A stretch of DNA of 64,000 nucleotides from assembly GCF_000699445.3 (NCBI RefSeq), contig NC_067198.1, forward strand, positions 7,934,801 to 7,998,800, read 5' to 3'. This document shows, in pieces, positions 24,201 to 35,729 of this stretch. A program made the position numbers and the translations under genes. The DNA is from Schistosoma haematobium (lineage: Eukaryota > Platyhelminthes > Trematoda > Strigeidida > Schistosomatidae). Under the pieces are notes generated by a model that worked only from the letters and a program-made list of their open reading frames with translations, did not search any database and had not been told where the DNA came from. Within the stretch, counting starts at the first letter, position 1; the number at the start of each line of letters is the position of its first letter.

Positions 24201-25890
24201 ATTTTCATATGCAATTCTACAGGACTTACCGAAGTGAACCCAAGCGCTGACTTGGTGTTCCGGAAATTGCAGCACTTAAGATTAGACACTTCTCCTGGAC
24301 GGATATGGTCCATTCCGCCATACTGAGGGAAGCAGCCCCAATCTTGGCAACGCCGCTTAGCGTGATGCTCTCACACTCGCTAAGTCGAGGAAAACTACCG
24401 GGAAATTGGAGGCTGGCTCACATCACACCAATCTTCAAAGGAGGTCGACGCAGCGAACCTTCTAGTTACCGACCGGTGGCTCTTCTCTCCATACCCTCAA
24501 AAATCATGGAGTCCCTGATATGCGATGGTATAAATGACTATTTACTGTCCTTAAATTTCTTCTCACCCCAACAGCATGGTTTCAGGAAGGGTTACTCTTG
24601 TATTACCAACCTGATGACTGCGGTGGACAGATGGACAAGCATCCTTGGTCACAAGGGGAAGGTTGATATCATCTACCTAGGTTTCTCAAAAGCTTTTGAT
24701 AAGGTTAACCATACATGTCTTATCAATAAGCTCAAACGATTGGGTATCAGACCACCTCTAATCGATTGGCTCACTTCATACCTGAAAAATCGACATTTTA
24801 AGGTCAGGGTTAATTTCACTTTATCTCAGGCTATGAAATGTCCTAGTGGGGTCCCCCAGAGCTGAGTACTAGGGCCTCTTCTCTTATTGATCTACATAAA
24901 TGATTTTCCTCAACAGGTAACTTCAGACTTATTACTTTTTGCCGACGACGTGAAACTTTGGAGAGAGATACGCAACCAAGACGACAAACGGGCACTTCAG
25001 GAGGATCTGACTCGACTTCAAAGCTGGGCAGACGATAACAGACTCACCTTTAACACTTCAAAGTGTAAAGTAGTCCATCCGCGACATGTCGCAGACTACA
25101 GTCATAACGTAGGTACCTCCTCTCTAGTAGTATCCCAAGTCGAAAAAGATTTAGGATTCCTGGTGCCCTACGATTTAAAGTCTTACGCCAACTGTGACAA
25201 AAATGCCTTCCGAGCAAACCTTGCACTGGTAACATTGAAGCGCATTTTTTACCAGCTTGACGGAAGAACTTTCCATATAATCTTCAATAATTTTATCCGT
25301 CCCCATTTAGAGTACGGAAACATAGTATTTCCCCCTCATTCCAAAAGGATAAGGACACCCTGGAGCGTATCCAACGACGAGCCACGAAATCAGTTCGAGG
25401 ACTCAAATTTAAACCTTACGAAGAGCGCCTCCATTTACTTAACCTTTACCCATTAGAGTATAGACGCCTTAGAGGTGACTTTCTGATGGCTTATAGTATC
25501 CTTAACACTCTAGGACATCCTCTCAAACACCTACTTAAGCTTAGTTCCAACACTAACCTAAGAGGTAACACCCAAAAACTGGAGACACAGCATAGCAGAA
25601 CGGACTGTAGACACAACTTCTACTTCTTTAAGAGTTGTCAAATGTTGGAATTCGCTGCCGGCCGAGCTAGTCGAAGCGACTTCCCAGGAGTCCTTTAAGA
25701 GGCAACTTGATTTATTCTTAAGGACTAAGGATAGTATCACACTATGATTTACTAATTTCTTTTCCTGTTTTCTTGTTAACATACCTAGGTTCCTGCCTGG
25801 AGGATTTGGTGGTCCCCTGCTACTAGACACGGAAGCCTGTTAAGCGAAAGCTTCTTCTATTCCGTCCACAGTCATTTGAACCATTGGAAT
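21273..25890 (+). mobile_element. CR1-like retrotransposon, near full length, inactivated
   Basis: One main frame starts near 21408 with a PHD-like zinc finger (PCKRPGC, then CDNCKGWFREACTDL). After stops at about 21497, 21686 and 21866 it continues as a 718-codon frame (21875-24031). That frame holds a basic nucleic-acid-binding region and an endonuclease (LYMNAASLPNKLNEL, GISETWI, ILGDFNLP, SRLDCVFTN, LGKSDHAVI). After a frame change the RT follows: GNWRLAHITPIFKGG, QQHGFRKGYSCITNL, FSKAFDKVNH, VPQS-stop-VLGPLL and LLLFADDVKLW (catalytic FADD). The thumb continues to 25456 and beyond. The 3' UTR runs to about 25890. The TGA before VLGPLL replaces the usual glycine. The element fills the space between the LARD right LTR and the gypsy-C LTR. 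Confidence 0.92.
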
Positions 25891-26135
25891 TATAGCCATT
25901 GTGTGCTTCCATTGCCATCCATCATTGTTCCGCGGTTTTTGGTACTGTTCGCACGTACTCCTTTCTCTAGTTTCCACTTGTACCATTCCTTGGCACGATC
26001 TTGGTATTCTTTGAATACCACGAGATCGCCAACGAAATAAATCTGGTTACGTTCAACCTTTGCCTTCTGATTTACTTGGCACGTGTTTCTTGGTAGCGGT
26101 GTTCATAGTTAATCTCGACTCGACGCCACGCTACA
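25891..26135 (+). repeat. 5' LTR of gypsy-C, truncated
   Basis: It corresponds base for base to 30469-30713 of the 3' LTR, with one T/C difference near its start. It contains the perfect hairpin arm pair GGTATTC/GAATACC. Confidence 0.9.
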
Positions 26136-26276
26136 ACTGGTGAGCCGAATTTTGGAACACGCCCCAACCTCTGGTCAAATCTTCCAAAGAAGCCGATTCG
26201 GTGAGTCTATAGTTTATCTATCCACGTCTGTCGTATATTTTCATAATAATATTTTTTAATATTTAATAAACACTAC

Positions 26277-27097
26277 ATGGCGGATAGCGACAAGAATAGT
26301 ATCAATGTTATAGACTCAGACGTAGAGGCCATTCACTTTCGACCTGTATCATTCATTCCCCACGACCCAGAGGTTTGGTTTGCTGCATTAGAGTCTCATT
26401 TCGAGACTCGTCGCATTACGAGCCAAAGGCAAAGGTACGCCTTCGCTCTCGAATCACTACCCGGGGACCATTTAGTAGCTGTACGTGAGGTCATCCTCAA
26501 TTCCAATGTGCCTAATGTTTATGATCGCCTCAAAGAGGCAATTCTCCGACATTTCCTCCCATCGAGGGAGGAACGATTGAGGACATTGTTAGCACGTCAC
26601 CCCCTGGGTGATGCTAAATCAAGCCACCACCTCACGCGCCTGCAATCTCTTGCAGGACCAGCAGCATCTGACTCGGAAATGGTTAAGGAATTGTGGCTCG
26701 AGTCGTTAACAGCTCACATCCAACCTACTGTGACGGCACTACTCGAGGAAGCACCGCTTAACCAGGTAGCCCTCATAGCAGACAAAATTTTAGCGAGGAC
26801 TAATAACAGAAACAGCTATGTGGTTGCTTCAACGGCACGTCCTAAAGTAGACATGGACGCCGGTCACTCACCAGCTCATGGTGACAGGGGCGGGTGTATT
26901 CACACACGTCTTAATTTTCGAGACCGTTGTAACGTACCCCAACCCTACGTCCCCCGAGCTCGCTCAAGTTATCGCAAACCCGTCACCACCCGCCCAAAAA
27001 GGGAATCTTCCATGCCACTCTGAAATGCGGCTTCGGAAGCGAGTGACAGTCGGTGCTGGTTTCATAAGTCCTTCGGGTCTGATGCCCGCCGTCGTCG
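26277..27097 (+). pseudogene. gypsy-C gag with CHCC zinc finger remnant
   Basis: A 248-codon frame begins MADSDKNSINVIDSD and contains the gag signature of CsRn1-clade elements: FIPHDPEVWFAALESHF, YAFALESLPGD, and LPSREERLRTLLARHPLGD. After a TGA at 27021-27023 the same frame continues into CWFHKSFG and then APC. This is a CHCC-type nucleocapsid finger (C-x2-H), with the third cysteine replaced by arginine. The protein would package element RNA in cytoplasmic particles. The leader from the primer site is about 140 bp. Confidence 0.85.
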
Positions 27098-27103
27098 AGC
27101 ACC

Positions 27104-29798
27104 ATGCTCATACAAGGTGGGAAACGCCAGCGCCGGCGAGTAAAAGCGGCCGTACTCGCCGGCCTTTCTCCCCAGGTTGGTCGCTTATTCTGTGTGCACG
27201 ACTATCGCACAAACGCTAGGTTCCTAGTAGACACTGGGGCCCAAGTCTCTGTCGTAACACGAGGTAGCAGCAAGTCACAAGCCACAGTGCTTCGACTACG
27301 CGTTGCGGTACCTACCTACGGTACACGACAACTCGCGGTCAACCTAGGCAACCGACGACGACACTGTGGACGTTCATCATATCATCAGATCCCAGTCGCT
27401 CTTGAAGATATCGAAAAAACTGCTATCACGACTCCTTTCGGTTTGTTTGAGTTTCTACGAATGCCATTTGGATTACGGAATGCTGCTCAAGCTTTTCAAA
27501 GGTTTATCGGTAGCATTGTACGAGACATATATTTTGTTCACGTCTATATTGATGACCTGCTAATCGCATCATCAAACGTAGATGAAAATCATCAACATCT
27601 TGCGCTATTATTACGAGTTTCGGATAATGGAATAGTAGTTAACCCAGACAAATGCGAGTTGGGTAAACGAGAAATAATATTTCTGGGTCATGTTATCAAG
27701 CAAGAGGGTATTCTACCTTGCGAGGACAAAGTGCAGACAATAAAGGAGTACAACGTGCCGTCCTCACTCAAAGAACTGAAGGCTTTTCTCGGTTTGGTTA
27801 ACTCCTACCGTCGTTTCATCCCACACGCGGCAGAACGGTTACGACCACTGACCGACTTACTTTGCGGCAACCCACGCAGATTAGAAATGAACGATTCTGC
27901 ACGTACTGCATCCACTGAAACCAAAACGGCCCTTGCGCAAGCCACTCTTCTCGCCCATCCCGATCCATCAGCCACGCTTAGTATAGAGGTTGATGCATCC
28001 GATGTTGCTATAGGAGCAGTCATGCAACAAAACATCTCCGGTAGTTGACAACCCCTAGAGTTCTTCTCACGACGCCTTACTCCCACGGAGACGAGATATA
28101 GCGCTTTTGGTCGCGAGCTGCTAGCAGCCTTCTGTGCCATCAAACATTTTCGGCACGCAGTAGAAGGACGTCAATTCATCTTATTCACCGACCATAAGTC
28201 CTTAACGTATTCTTTGCACACCAAGTCTGACCGCTACTCACCACAAGAGTGCAGACATTTGGACTATATCTCCCAGTTCGCGACAGGTCTTCATCACGTC
28301 AAAGGCAAGTCGAACTGTGTTGCCGATGCTCTATCACAAATCCAAACGAGTGCAGTTACTCTGCCAGTGCTCGATCTTCCTGCTATGGCCGCTACCCAAG
28401 CAAACGATCCCAGTTGTACAAAAGCACCACACTCTACGTCCCTTCAATATCAGGAAGTACCTCTAGCCACGACTTCTGGCACCATTCTATGTGATACTTT
28501 TACCGGTTTTCCTCGACCCATCGTACCCTCTGCTTATCGCCGTCTCGTATTCGATGCCCTGGATGGATTATCTCACCCAGGTATCGCAGCCACATTACGT
28601 CTCATCGCTGCACGATACGTCTGGCCGTCAATGAATAAAGATGTTCGTATGTGGGCGAAGCGATGCTTACAATGTCAACGATCAAGAGTGCACAGGCACG
28701 TAGCCGCCCCCCTTGGTACATTCGCTACGCCTGATGCTCGCTTCGATCACGTTCACTTAGACATTGTAGGACCACTGCCACCATCGCACGAGTATGATCA
28801 CATACTCACGTGCATCGACCGCTTCACCAGATGACCCATCACGTCTATCACGGCGGAGACAGTTGCTCACCGCTTCGTAGAACGATGGATAGCTCTATAC
28901 AGTTGTCCCTCGACTGTCACGACTGACCGAGGACAACAATTTGAGTCCGCATTATTCTCCTCACTTACTCGAATGCTTGGTACGGAACGCATACGCACTA
29001 CCGCCTACCATCCAGCTTCAAATGGTTTAGTTGAAAGGTTTCACCGTCAACTTAAAAGTGCTTTTCGAGCGCACGAAAACGACAACTGGTACGAAACCTT
29101 ACCGCTTGCTCTCTTAGGCATCAGAACGAGCTTGAACGCAGATATCCAATGTCCCGCCGCTGAACTGGTATACGGCACGACATTGCGTCTGCCCGGGGAA
29201 TTCTTCACACCAAGGAGCAGACCTAATTTCGGTAAATCAGACTACGTCCAACGATTGTCTGAATATATGCGAACACCGTCTCTGGTGTCAACTCGAATAC
29301 AACATCGACAGGTCGCTCTCCTTCGAGAGTTAGTTACCTGTTCACATGTTTTCATACGAGCAGATTCGGTACGCAAACCTTTGCAACAACCTTACGAAGG
29401 CATTTTTTCGCGTGATCGCTCGTCACGAAAAGACCTTCAAGGTTGATCGATACGGCCGCGTCGAGATCGTCAGCATTGATCGTCTCAAACCAGCACACGT
29501 CGATGACAGTGCCCTATCTGATAACCTGAGATTCAATGCTAGACCTATCAAACCTACTAGCGGGATCCTTAAATCTTCAGGTCCCACGCTAGATACACCT
29601 GAGACCTCATTCTCACGTCCCAGTCAACAGCACGCATCATCTGTTTTGTCTACGGACGAGACGACAGTCCCACGTCCAGATCAGCAGACCACACCGCCCT
29701 TGACTTCGGATGAGATTGCAGGCTCACGCGACGCGAACGAGACTGCCGTCTCATGTTCCGGTCTCCGAGTACGGTTGCCTGTACGCTTCCGCGAATAG
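27104..29798 (+). pseudogene. gypsy-C pol: protease, RT, RNase H, integrase, with deletion and stops
   Basis: The protease motif FLVDTGAQVSVV lies near 27220-27255. The frame then jumps within about 100 bp to the middle of the RT (IPVALEDIEKTAITTPFGLF), so the second half of the protease and the RT fingers are deleted. The RT keeps [12 protein letters not shown] and the catalytic YIDD near 27550. RNase H starts IEVDASDVAIGAV and continues LFTDHKSLTYS, RHLDYISQF and VADALSQ. Integrase shows the HPGIAATLRLIAA and CLQCQ zinc residues, DIVGPLPP, TTDRGQQFES and NGLVERFHRQLK (the D, D and E residues). TGA at 28046-28048 and 28832-28834 occupy tryptophan positions. A frameshift follows near 29400 in the C-terminal tail. 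Confidence 0.88.
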
Positions 29799-30358
29799 TC
29801 ACACAGTCAACAACCAATACGGTGTAGAATTATTCCTATACTACACGCATGCTACACTCTTCTCTTTTTTGCTTTTCTTTCTGCTTCCTGAGCCCGCGCC
29901 TTTGACCATCTCCGTTTGGGTCCGTCGACTTCAGTCAACTTTGGCGAAAGCTGGATTGGCCACCCACGCTCTTGTCAACGCACTCAGTCGATATATTGGT
30001 TTCGAATGCTTGGCATACGCTTGGTCTCGAACTTGATCGTTACGATCGCTTCTGGTCTTTTGGCTCAACGTGGTTTCATCCTACGTCCGCAGCATTTCTG
30101 GTCCGCATTCCCTATGAACGCCCTCTTCAGATTCTGGATACAAACCACTCTGGTGTAGCATGCCAACTCAAGCAACAAATACAGCACATCGCCCTTGGTA
30201 CCGTTCTCCGAAAAAGAGCTTCGTTGGCAACTCGACGATCAACAATCGCTTTCCTGTTTCGCCAATCCTTCCGTCCTACAATCGCTCGTCAGCCGATCAG
30301 TCCCACGATTTAAACCGCTACTCATCGAAAGTGTAGACCTTTTCTAGCGGGGGGCTCC

Positions 30359-30713
30359 TGTAGTGACACATTTATCACGAGAACACGATTGGTTTCATGA
30401 AAACAATTATTATTATAACCAACTGTACCAGTGCTTGTTTTAATGTGCTTTTGTTTAACTGTACTACGTATAGCCACTGTGTGCTTCCATTGCCATCCAT
30501 CATTGTTCCGCGGTTTTTGGTACTGTTCGCACGTACTCCTTTCTCTAGTTTCCACTTGTACCATTCCTTGGCACGATCTTGGTATTCTTTGAATACCACG
30601 AGATCGCCAACGAAATAAATCTGGTTACGTTCAACCTTTGCCTTCTGATTTACTTGGCACGTGTTTCTTGGTAGCGGTGTTCATAGTTAATCTCGACTCG
30701 ACGCCACGCTACA
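30359..30713 (+). repeat. 3' LTR of gypsy-C
   Basis: 355 bp, TGTAGTGACAC to CGCTACA. Positions 30574-30606 form a long hairpin: CGATCT, then GGTATTC-TTT-GAATACC, then AGATCG. Confidence 0.9.
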
Positions 30714-31164
30714 CTGTATACGGAATAAGGACGCCTGTTCACAAAACACTTTATTTAGGGTGTTAACAGTTTTATCGAAGTTAACTTCTCGTGGATGTTT
30801 AGGCAGAATATGGTTTCTATACTTTTGATGCTCGTTAGGACCAAGCTTCTGTAAGATCAGCCGGACTTTCTTTGCGTCATCCATAGCAGCAAATTCCACT
30901 CGGAAAATATCTTCAATTCTGCCAAACCACGCTTCAAACGTGTGACCATTGTCTGCATCAAATATAAATTCTGGAACTGGATTGAGATATGACTCTATAC
31001 TTTTATGTTCTGGAATGTCTTGTTGGATAGATAGTTTCCCCAAAATTGTTTCCAGAAATTTCTGTTGAGAAGCTAACATCTGCTACTGCTGTTGTTGTTG
31101 ATGTTGTTACTGTTGCTGCTGCTGCTGTAATATTAACTGCAACTGTTCTAAAGAAATCGCCATA
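30714..31164 (-). pseudogene. DUF7083-type gypsy gag fragment with polyglutamine start
   Basis: On the minus strand a start codon at 31162-31164 opens MAISLEQLQLILQQQ. A glutamine-rich run coded by CAG/CAA follows, in which two codons have become TAA and TAG. After MLASQQKFLETILGKLS comes the domain typical of DUF7083 gags in flatworm and insect gypsy elements: FIFDADNGHTFEAWFGRIED, KVRLILQKLG, NHILPKHPREVNFDKT, KVFCEQASLF. It stops at 30714, exactly where gypsy-C ends. This gag type usually belongs to elements like the gypsy-A pol at 15.6-17.6 kb, on the same strand. Confidence 0.8.
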
Positions 31165-31400
31165 TTTTTACTGACAATAATGATATTAACTCCAAAATCA
31201 CCGGCAATTAATATGGCTTATTTCTTCCAAAAGCTGAGTCACCAATTGTTGTATATATTGTTTTATTCGCCAAAATCCCCGTTGCCAATTTTTTGTTTTT
31301 ATGTCCGGCTAGTTATCACGGGATTTATCCACCAATCAAAATACGGCTTATACTATCTCAGCACTGTGCCAAACCAATGACGTTCGATCGATATGGCTTT
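31165..31400 (-). promoter_or_regulatory. Leader, primer-site-like sequence and LTR end upstream of the gag fragment
   Basis: Reading the minus strand into the gag, a block shared with the insertion at 10172 ends near 31296 (CGTGATAACTAGCC). ATTGGCAACGGGGATTTTGG follows at about 31277-31296 and may be a primer binding site. About 110 bp of leader precede the gag start. The shared ~95 bp block would then be the 3' end of a 5' LTR. Confidence 0.4.
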
Positions 31401-32334
31401 ATTCAATATTATATTTTGGTACAATATAAAATTCTCAGCACAGGGTATTTCTGATCCTGAAGTCTAGTGTGATTTATGTCGTTTGAGGGAGATACACTCG
31501 ACTTCATATGTTGTAATACCGTCATAAGGCATGATAAAAGTACCAATACATATGAATGTTCATGATGGGCCAGTGGAACTGACTTGGTTGTGACGATCAT
31601 GTGTGTATCCTTGAGAGACTAGTTCAAACTCTATGTTCTGATATACAGTACGACAGGAATAGAATATTAATTGTATTAATCGAGTACTGTTTGGGGGTAA
31701 TGAATGTTGCAGATTGTGTTTATACATGTGAACGAATAGATAATTTGAACATAATTGTTACTAATCGTCTAGTAATACGGCATCGAATACTTGATGTGTG
31801 TATAGACATTAAAGTAAGGATAATTGATTAAACAAAAAAATGGCTGAAAGTCGGTTTAGATTATCATTGAAAAAGTAGAAAAACGAAGATTGATGCGTAA
31901 AAATGAAATGAATGAACGTTAGTTGCATATCGAGGACATACGTTACCACTACCGAAAGTATGACTCCAAACTTATGTATATGATAGAGCTGCTAACTATT
32001 GCCAGCTTTAAGGTAGTTTAGACCATACCGTTATCAGCGTGCCGGAGGTTCGCTCGGCTGCTTAAACTAAGAATTCGTGTGCATGCTCGGGTCGCTAGAC
32101 AACCAATTTACTTAACAGGTTGCAGGTAGTTCGGTGTGCTAGTATCTGGTGGATGCGTCGGAAAGATAGGACGTCTCATAGACATAGTGTAATGATTAGA
32201 AGTATTTGAGTTATTGTATTAACTAGGAATTCCAGAAATAGATCAATTTACAGCAAGTAGAACTAGATAAGCACAAACGAATGTATTATATGTAGAATTC
32301 GAAATCAGGTGGTCATCAAGTACAAATGAATCAT
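31401..32334. other. Unassigned region
   Basis: No gene, RNA or repeat family was recognised. If an LTR lies at 31300-31400, its remaining part may extend into this stretch. Confidence 0.45.
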
Positions 32335-32690
32335 TAATTCACACAAATACTACAACCACCACCGTCAAATGTTGAAGGAGATGTGGAATCAATAGCAGTT
32401 TGCATTGTCCTAACCAACATCTCTGCCTGACCATTAAAACATGGATGCTAGGGAGCAGGGAACAGATGTGTTCACCCCATACTATTCACCCAGGTAGTGA
32501 CTGCGTCCGCAGCAAAATGAGAGCCATTATTAGCCACCAACACCATTGAACTACCTTCAAGACTACAAACCTTTCTTAATGCTTGGATTGTGAAGTCACA
32601 ACTTGGTGAAGTGGAAAAACGTCAAGCCACATAGAACAAGAATCAACGACCACAAGTGCATAGTATTTGCTGAGAAATGGACTATAGTTA
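32335..32690 (-). pseudogene. Gypsy integrase core fragment
   Basis: Minus-strand frames give ALVVVDSCSMWLDVFPL (the first catalytic aspartate region of a gypsy integrase, usually VVVDAFSKWPEVF). Next comes MVLVANNGSHFAA, in the place of VSDNGTQFT, so the second aspartate reads alanine. MFNGQAEMLVRTMQTAI follows (usually SNGQAER, with the catalytic glutamate kept). Frameshifts separate the parts. It abuts the 3' end of RTE family A copy 4 at about 32690. Its parent family could not be tied to the other gypsy elements. Confidence 0.7.
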
Positions 32691-35520
32691 CTTACTTCCT
32701 TACGCCTGTTACCTCCAGTCGAGCATGTGCTGCCGACCAGCACTCTCCAACCCACTCTGTCCTGGCCCTTCTGTTCCAGTCCTATCTATTTTTTGTTCAT
32801 TTTTCTCATGTCTGTCTCTATTTCTCGGCGTAATGTGTTCTTTGGTCTTCTTGTCTTCCTTTGGATTTGAGGAACTAGGGTGAAGGCTTGCCTTGTGACG
32901 TAGTTTGTTGCTTTACTCAATGTGCGTCCTACACACTTCCAGCGCTCCTTCCTGATTTCTTCCTCCACTGGAATCTGGTTTGTTCCCTCCCACAGTAGGT
33001 TGTTTCTCATAGTGTTTGGCCAACACATCCGAAGTATTTTGAGTAGACAACAGTTAATAAAAACTTGTGTCTTCTGGAAGATGGCTTTCGTAGTTCTCCA
33101 AGTTTCCGCCCCATACAGTAGAACTGCCTTGACATTTGTATTGAAAATTCTGACTTTGGTGCTGGTTGAAAGACATTTGTTTTGATTTCCAAATTTTCTT
33201 CAGTCGTATAGACGCTGCTCTTGTTCTGCCGGTCTGCGCCTTCACATCTGCATCAGATCCACCATGTTCATCAATGATGCTGCCCAGATATGTATAGGTT
33301 TTAACATCTTCCAAAGCTTCTCCATCAATTGTGATTCAATTGTTGCATGCCGTTCTGTACATGTGAATCTTGCTTTTTCCTTTGTGTATGTTGAGACCTA
33401 CTGCTGCTGAGGCTGCTGTTATACTGGTTGTCTTCTCATTATTAAAAAATACAGATCACTCAAAGAGAAAATAACTTCACAAATTTGTTGTTCTCATTTG
33501 ATGGTTATTGTCTTAACAAGTCGAACGTTCGGTCACATAGTATACAGAATAGGTAAAATTTATTTCAATATTTGCTCACTAGTGACTAGCTTCAAGATGG
33601 ATTTCCTGGAGTTCTAGTGACCAGTAGATTCCAATCCATATCTGGTGGTGACAGTTACCTACCACAGACAATGTATGAAGAGTTGCGCAAGATCATTGAT
33701 AGATTGAAGTTAAGTATTAACACTGTTAAATACCGGCCTAGTGATCTAGAGGTTAAGCGTTTGCGCGCGAGACTGAAGCTCCTGAGCTTTGGCCTGTGCA
33801 CGACCGATCCTTACGGAATCCAGCTTGTTGATCTTGAAGTTGGTCGTCTACTGTGTCTTCCATCCAGTTTAGCAACACTCTGTTGAAAACTTTTCCTGGT
33901 ACTGACAGTAGTGTGATGCCTCTGTAGTTTTCCAGTTGCTCAAATCTCCTTTTCTTGGCATCTTAATGAGTTCTCCTTTTCAGTCCGTCTGCACTTGTCT
34001 TCTCAAATCTTTCTCAATGGGATGTGAAGTATGCTTGTGGTTGCTTCTATATCTGACTTTGGTGCTCCAGCTGGTATACTATCAGGTCCTTCTGCTTTCC
34101 TAATCTTGATTTTTCTGATGGCCATCCTGGTCTCTCCGATCGTTGGTGGAGTGATATATATGGGATGGTTTGTAGTTGTTGCTTCGATGTCCGGTGGATT
34201 CAATGGAGCTGGTCTATTCAAGAGTTCCCCAATATGTTCTACCCATCTATTCCTCTATTCTTGAATCTCAGTGATTGACTTGCCTCCTTTGTCTTTAACT
34301 GGCCTCTCTGGTTTAACATTTCCCTGCCAGTTTCTTCATTGTATCATATAGCTGTCTCATACTTCCTTCTCCTGAAGCTTTTTCCCATGTCGTTGCTGGG
34401 CCTTTCACGTATTTCTGCTTGTCGGCTCTAATGCTCTTCTTCACCTGCTTGTTTGCTTCCGTGTTTTTAGCGTGTTCCTTGACTTTCTCTGTCCTTGTTC
34501 GGTTGTTGCTAATCGCTGTGTTCTCGTTTTTCCTTTTTTTGATCCTGTCCAGTGTTTCTTTAGAGATCTGTTCTTTATGATTATGCTTCTTTCGGCCCAG
34601 AAACTCTTGACACGTTGAAATTAGTGCTTTCTTTATCCCTTTCCAGTTGTCCTCCATAGTAGATTCTTCTCCCTTCAGTAGATCCTGTAAGGCTTGAAAT
34701 CTGTTGTTGGGAGTTGTCTTGAATTTGTTGAGTTCATCAGTATCCCGGACTAAGACTGTATCGAACCGTTTTACTTCTGTTTCCCCAGATGTCCAGTGTT
34801 TCTTTAGTTTCACTTTCATCTTGTTCACAACCAGGTGGTGATTGGATTCTATGTCAGCCCCTCTCTTGATTCTCACGTCTTTCGGTATCCTACTGAATCT
34901 TTTTATTGATACAAATGTGGTCTATCTGGTTCTTCGTGGTAAGACCCATGTAGCTTTGCATATGCCTTCGCGAGGGAATATGATGCCAGCCATAATCATT
35001 TTGTTGAATGCACATAACTGCAAACACGTCACCATTCTTTTTTCATTCCCCCAGTTCATGTCGTCCCATGATATCTTCATAGCTGGTGTTGTCCATTCCG
35101 ACATTTGTGTTTAGTTATCTCATCACGATGGCCAGGTTCTTTCCTGAGTATTTCTCCATGATCGACTGCAGCCTCCTATAAAATTGATCTTTATCGTCAT
35201 CATTGTTGTTATTGATGGGTGTATAGCACCGGATGATACTCATTGTGATTCCCCCTTCTCTGTTTTAAAGAATGTCATGATGGTTCTGGGTTCATGAGAT
35301 TCCCATGCTATAAGTGATTTTTGTGCTTGTTTGGATAGCATCAGTGTAACACCTTATGTATGTGGTGCGTTTTTGTCTTCATGACCAGAGTGTAACAGCT
35401 GGTTGTCTGAAGCTAGCGTTCAAAGTGTTTCACTGATTTCATGCACCTCCAAGTTGTATCTTTTCATTGCTGCACGCTGTTTAATTAGGACGGTGGTATT
35501 TTTCCGTGTTTAGTTACTGT
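32691..35520 (-). mobile_element. RTE family A copy 4, endonuclease to 3' end, with insertion
   Basis: On the minus strand the endonuclease starts near 35490 (AAMKRYNLEVHEISET), with ESHEPRTIM, NVGMDNTSYEDIM and ESNHHLVVNKM. The linker is intact as a 187-codon frame (34876-34313). The RT starts with EGPDSIPAGAPK near 34080 and continues to RSCTGQ near 33790. RT sequence is then missing, replaced by 33441-33789. It resumes with ASAAVGLNIHKGKSK, TYTYLGSIIDEHGGSDADVK and KKIWKSKQM. The 3' end carries EEEIRKERWKCVG and PKNTLRREIETDMRK, ending at about 32691. The FADD box falls in the missing part. This is the longest family A copy here and serves as reference for the other three. Confidence 0.88.
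33441..33789. mobile_element. Insertion/replacement in RTE family A, including a SINE head
   Basis: This block stands where RT palm sequence should be. Its right part, 33690-33785 on the plus strand, is a SINE head: TGAAGTTAAGTATTAACACTG leader, then CTAGTGATCTAGAGGTTAAGC as the A-box region and a GCGCGAGACTGAAG stretch. The SINE stops before its hammerhead region. The left part (33441-33689) was not identified. Confidence 0.6.
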
Positions 35521-35729
35521 TATCGTTTTGACCGTTTATTGCAAACCAAGACTGTTGTTTTTGCTTTCATTGGATTTATTGCAGTCAATTTATCGTTTTT
35601 TAAAATACATTTTCACCTGCAACTTTGAGCACGTCAGTTCCATGTGTATTTGTTGGCACTTTAAGTTCTGACAAGCCATAGTTTGGTTTACTTTCTCCTG
35701 TCATTGGCTTCTTTAGTCCTCTGATTGAT

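Larger units (their letters stand above)
25891..30713 (+). mobile_element. Ty3/gypsy element gypsy-C (CsRn1-type), internally deleted
   Basis: A complete 3' LTR (30359-30713, 355 bp, TGTAG to CTACA) and a 5' LTR lacking its first 110 bp (25891-26135) flank gag and pol. The overlapping 245 bp of the two LTRs differ at a single visible base. The primer site ACTGGTGAGCCG follows at 26136, and the purine tract AGCGGGGGGCTCC precedes the 3' LTR. The element sits inside gypsy DNA on its right, since a minus-strand gag starts at 30714. On its left, CR1 sequence replaces the missing LTR start. The near-identical LTRs suggest recent insertion, yet coding is broken by a deletion, frameshifts and stops. 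Confidence 0.88.
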
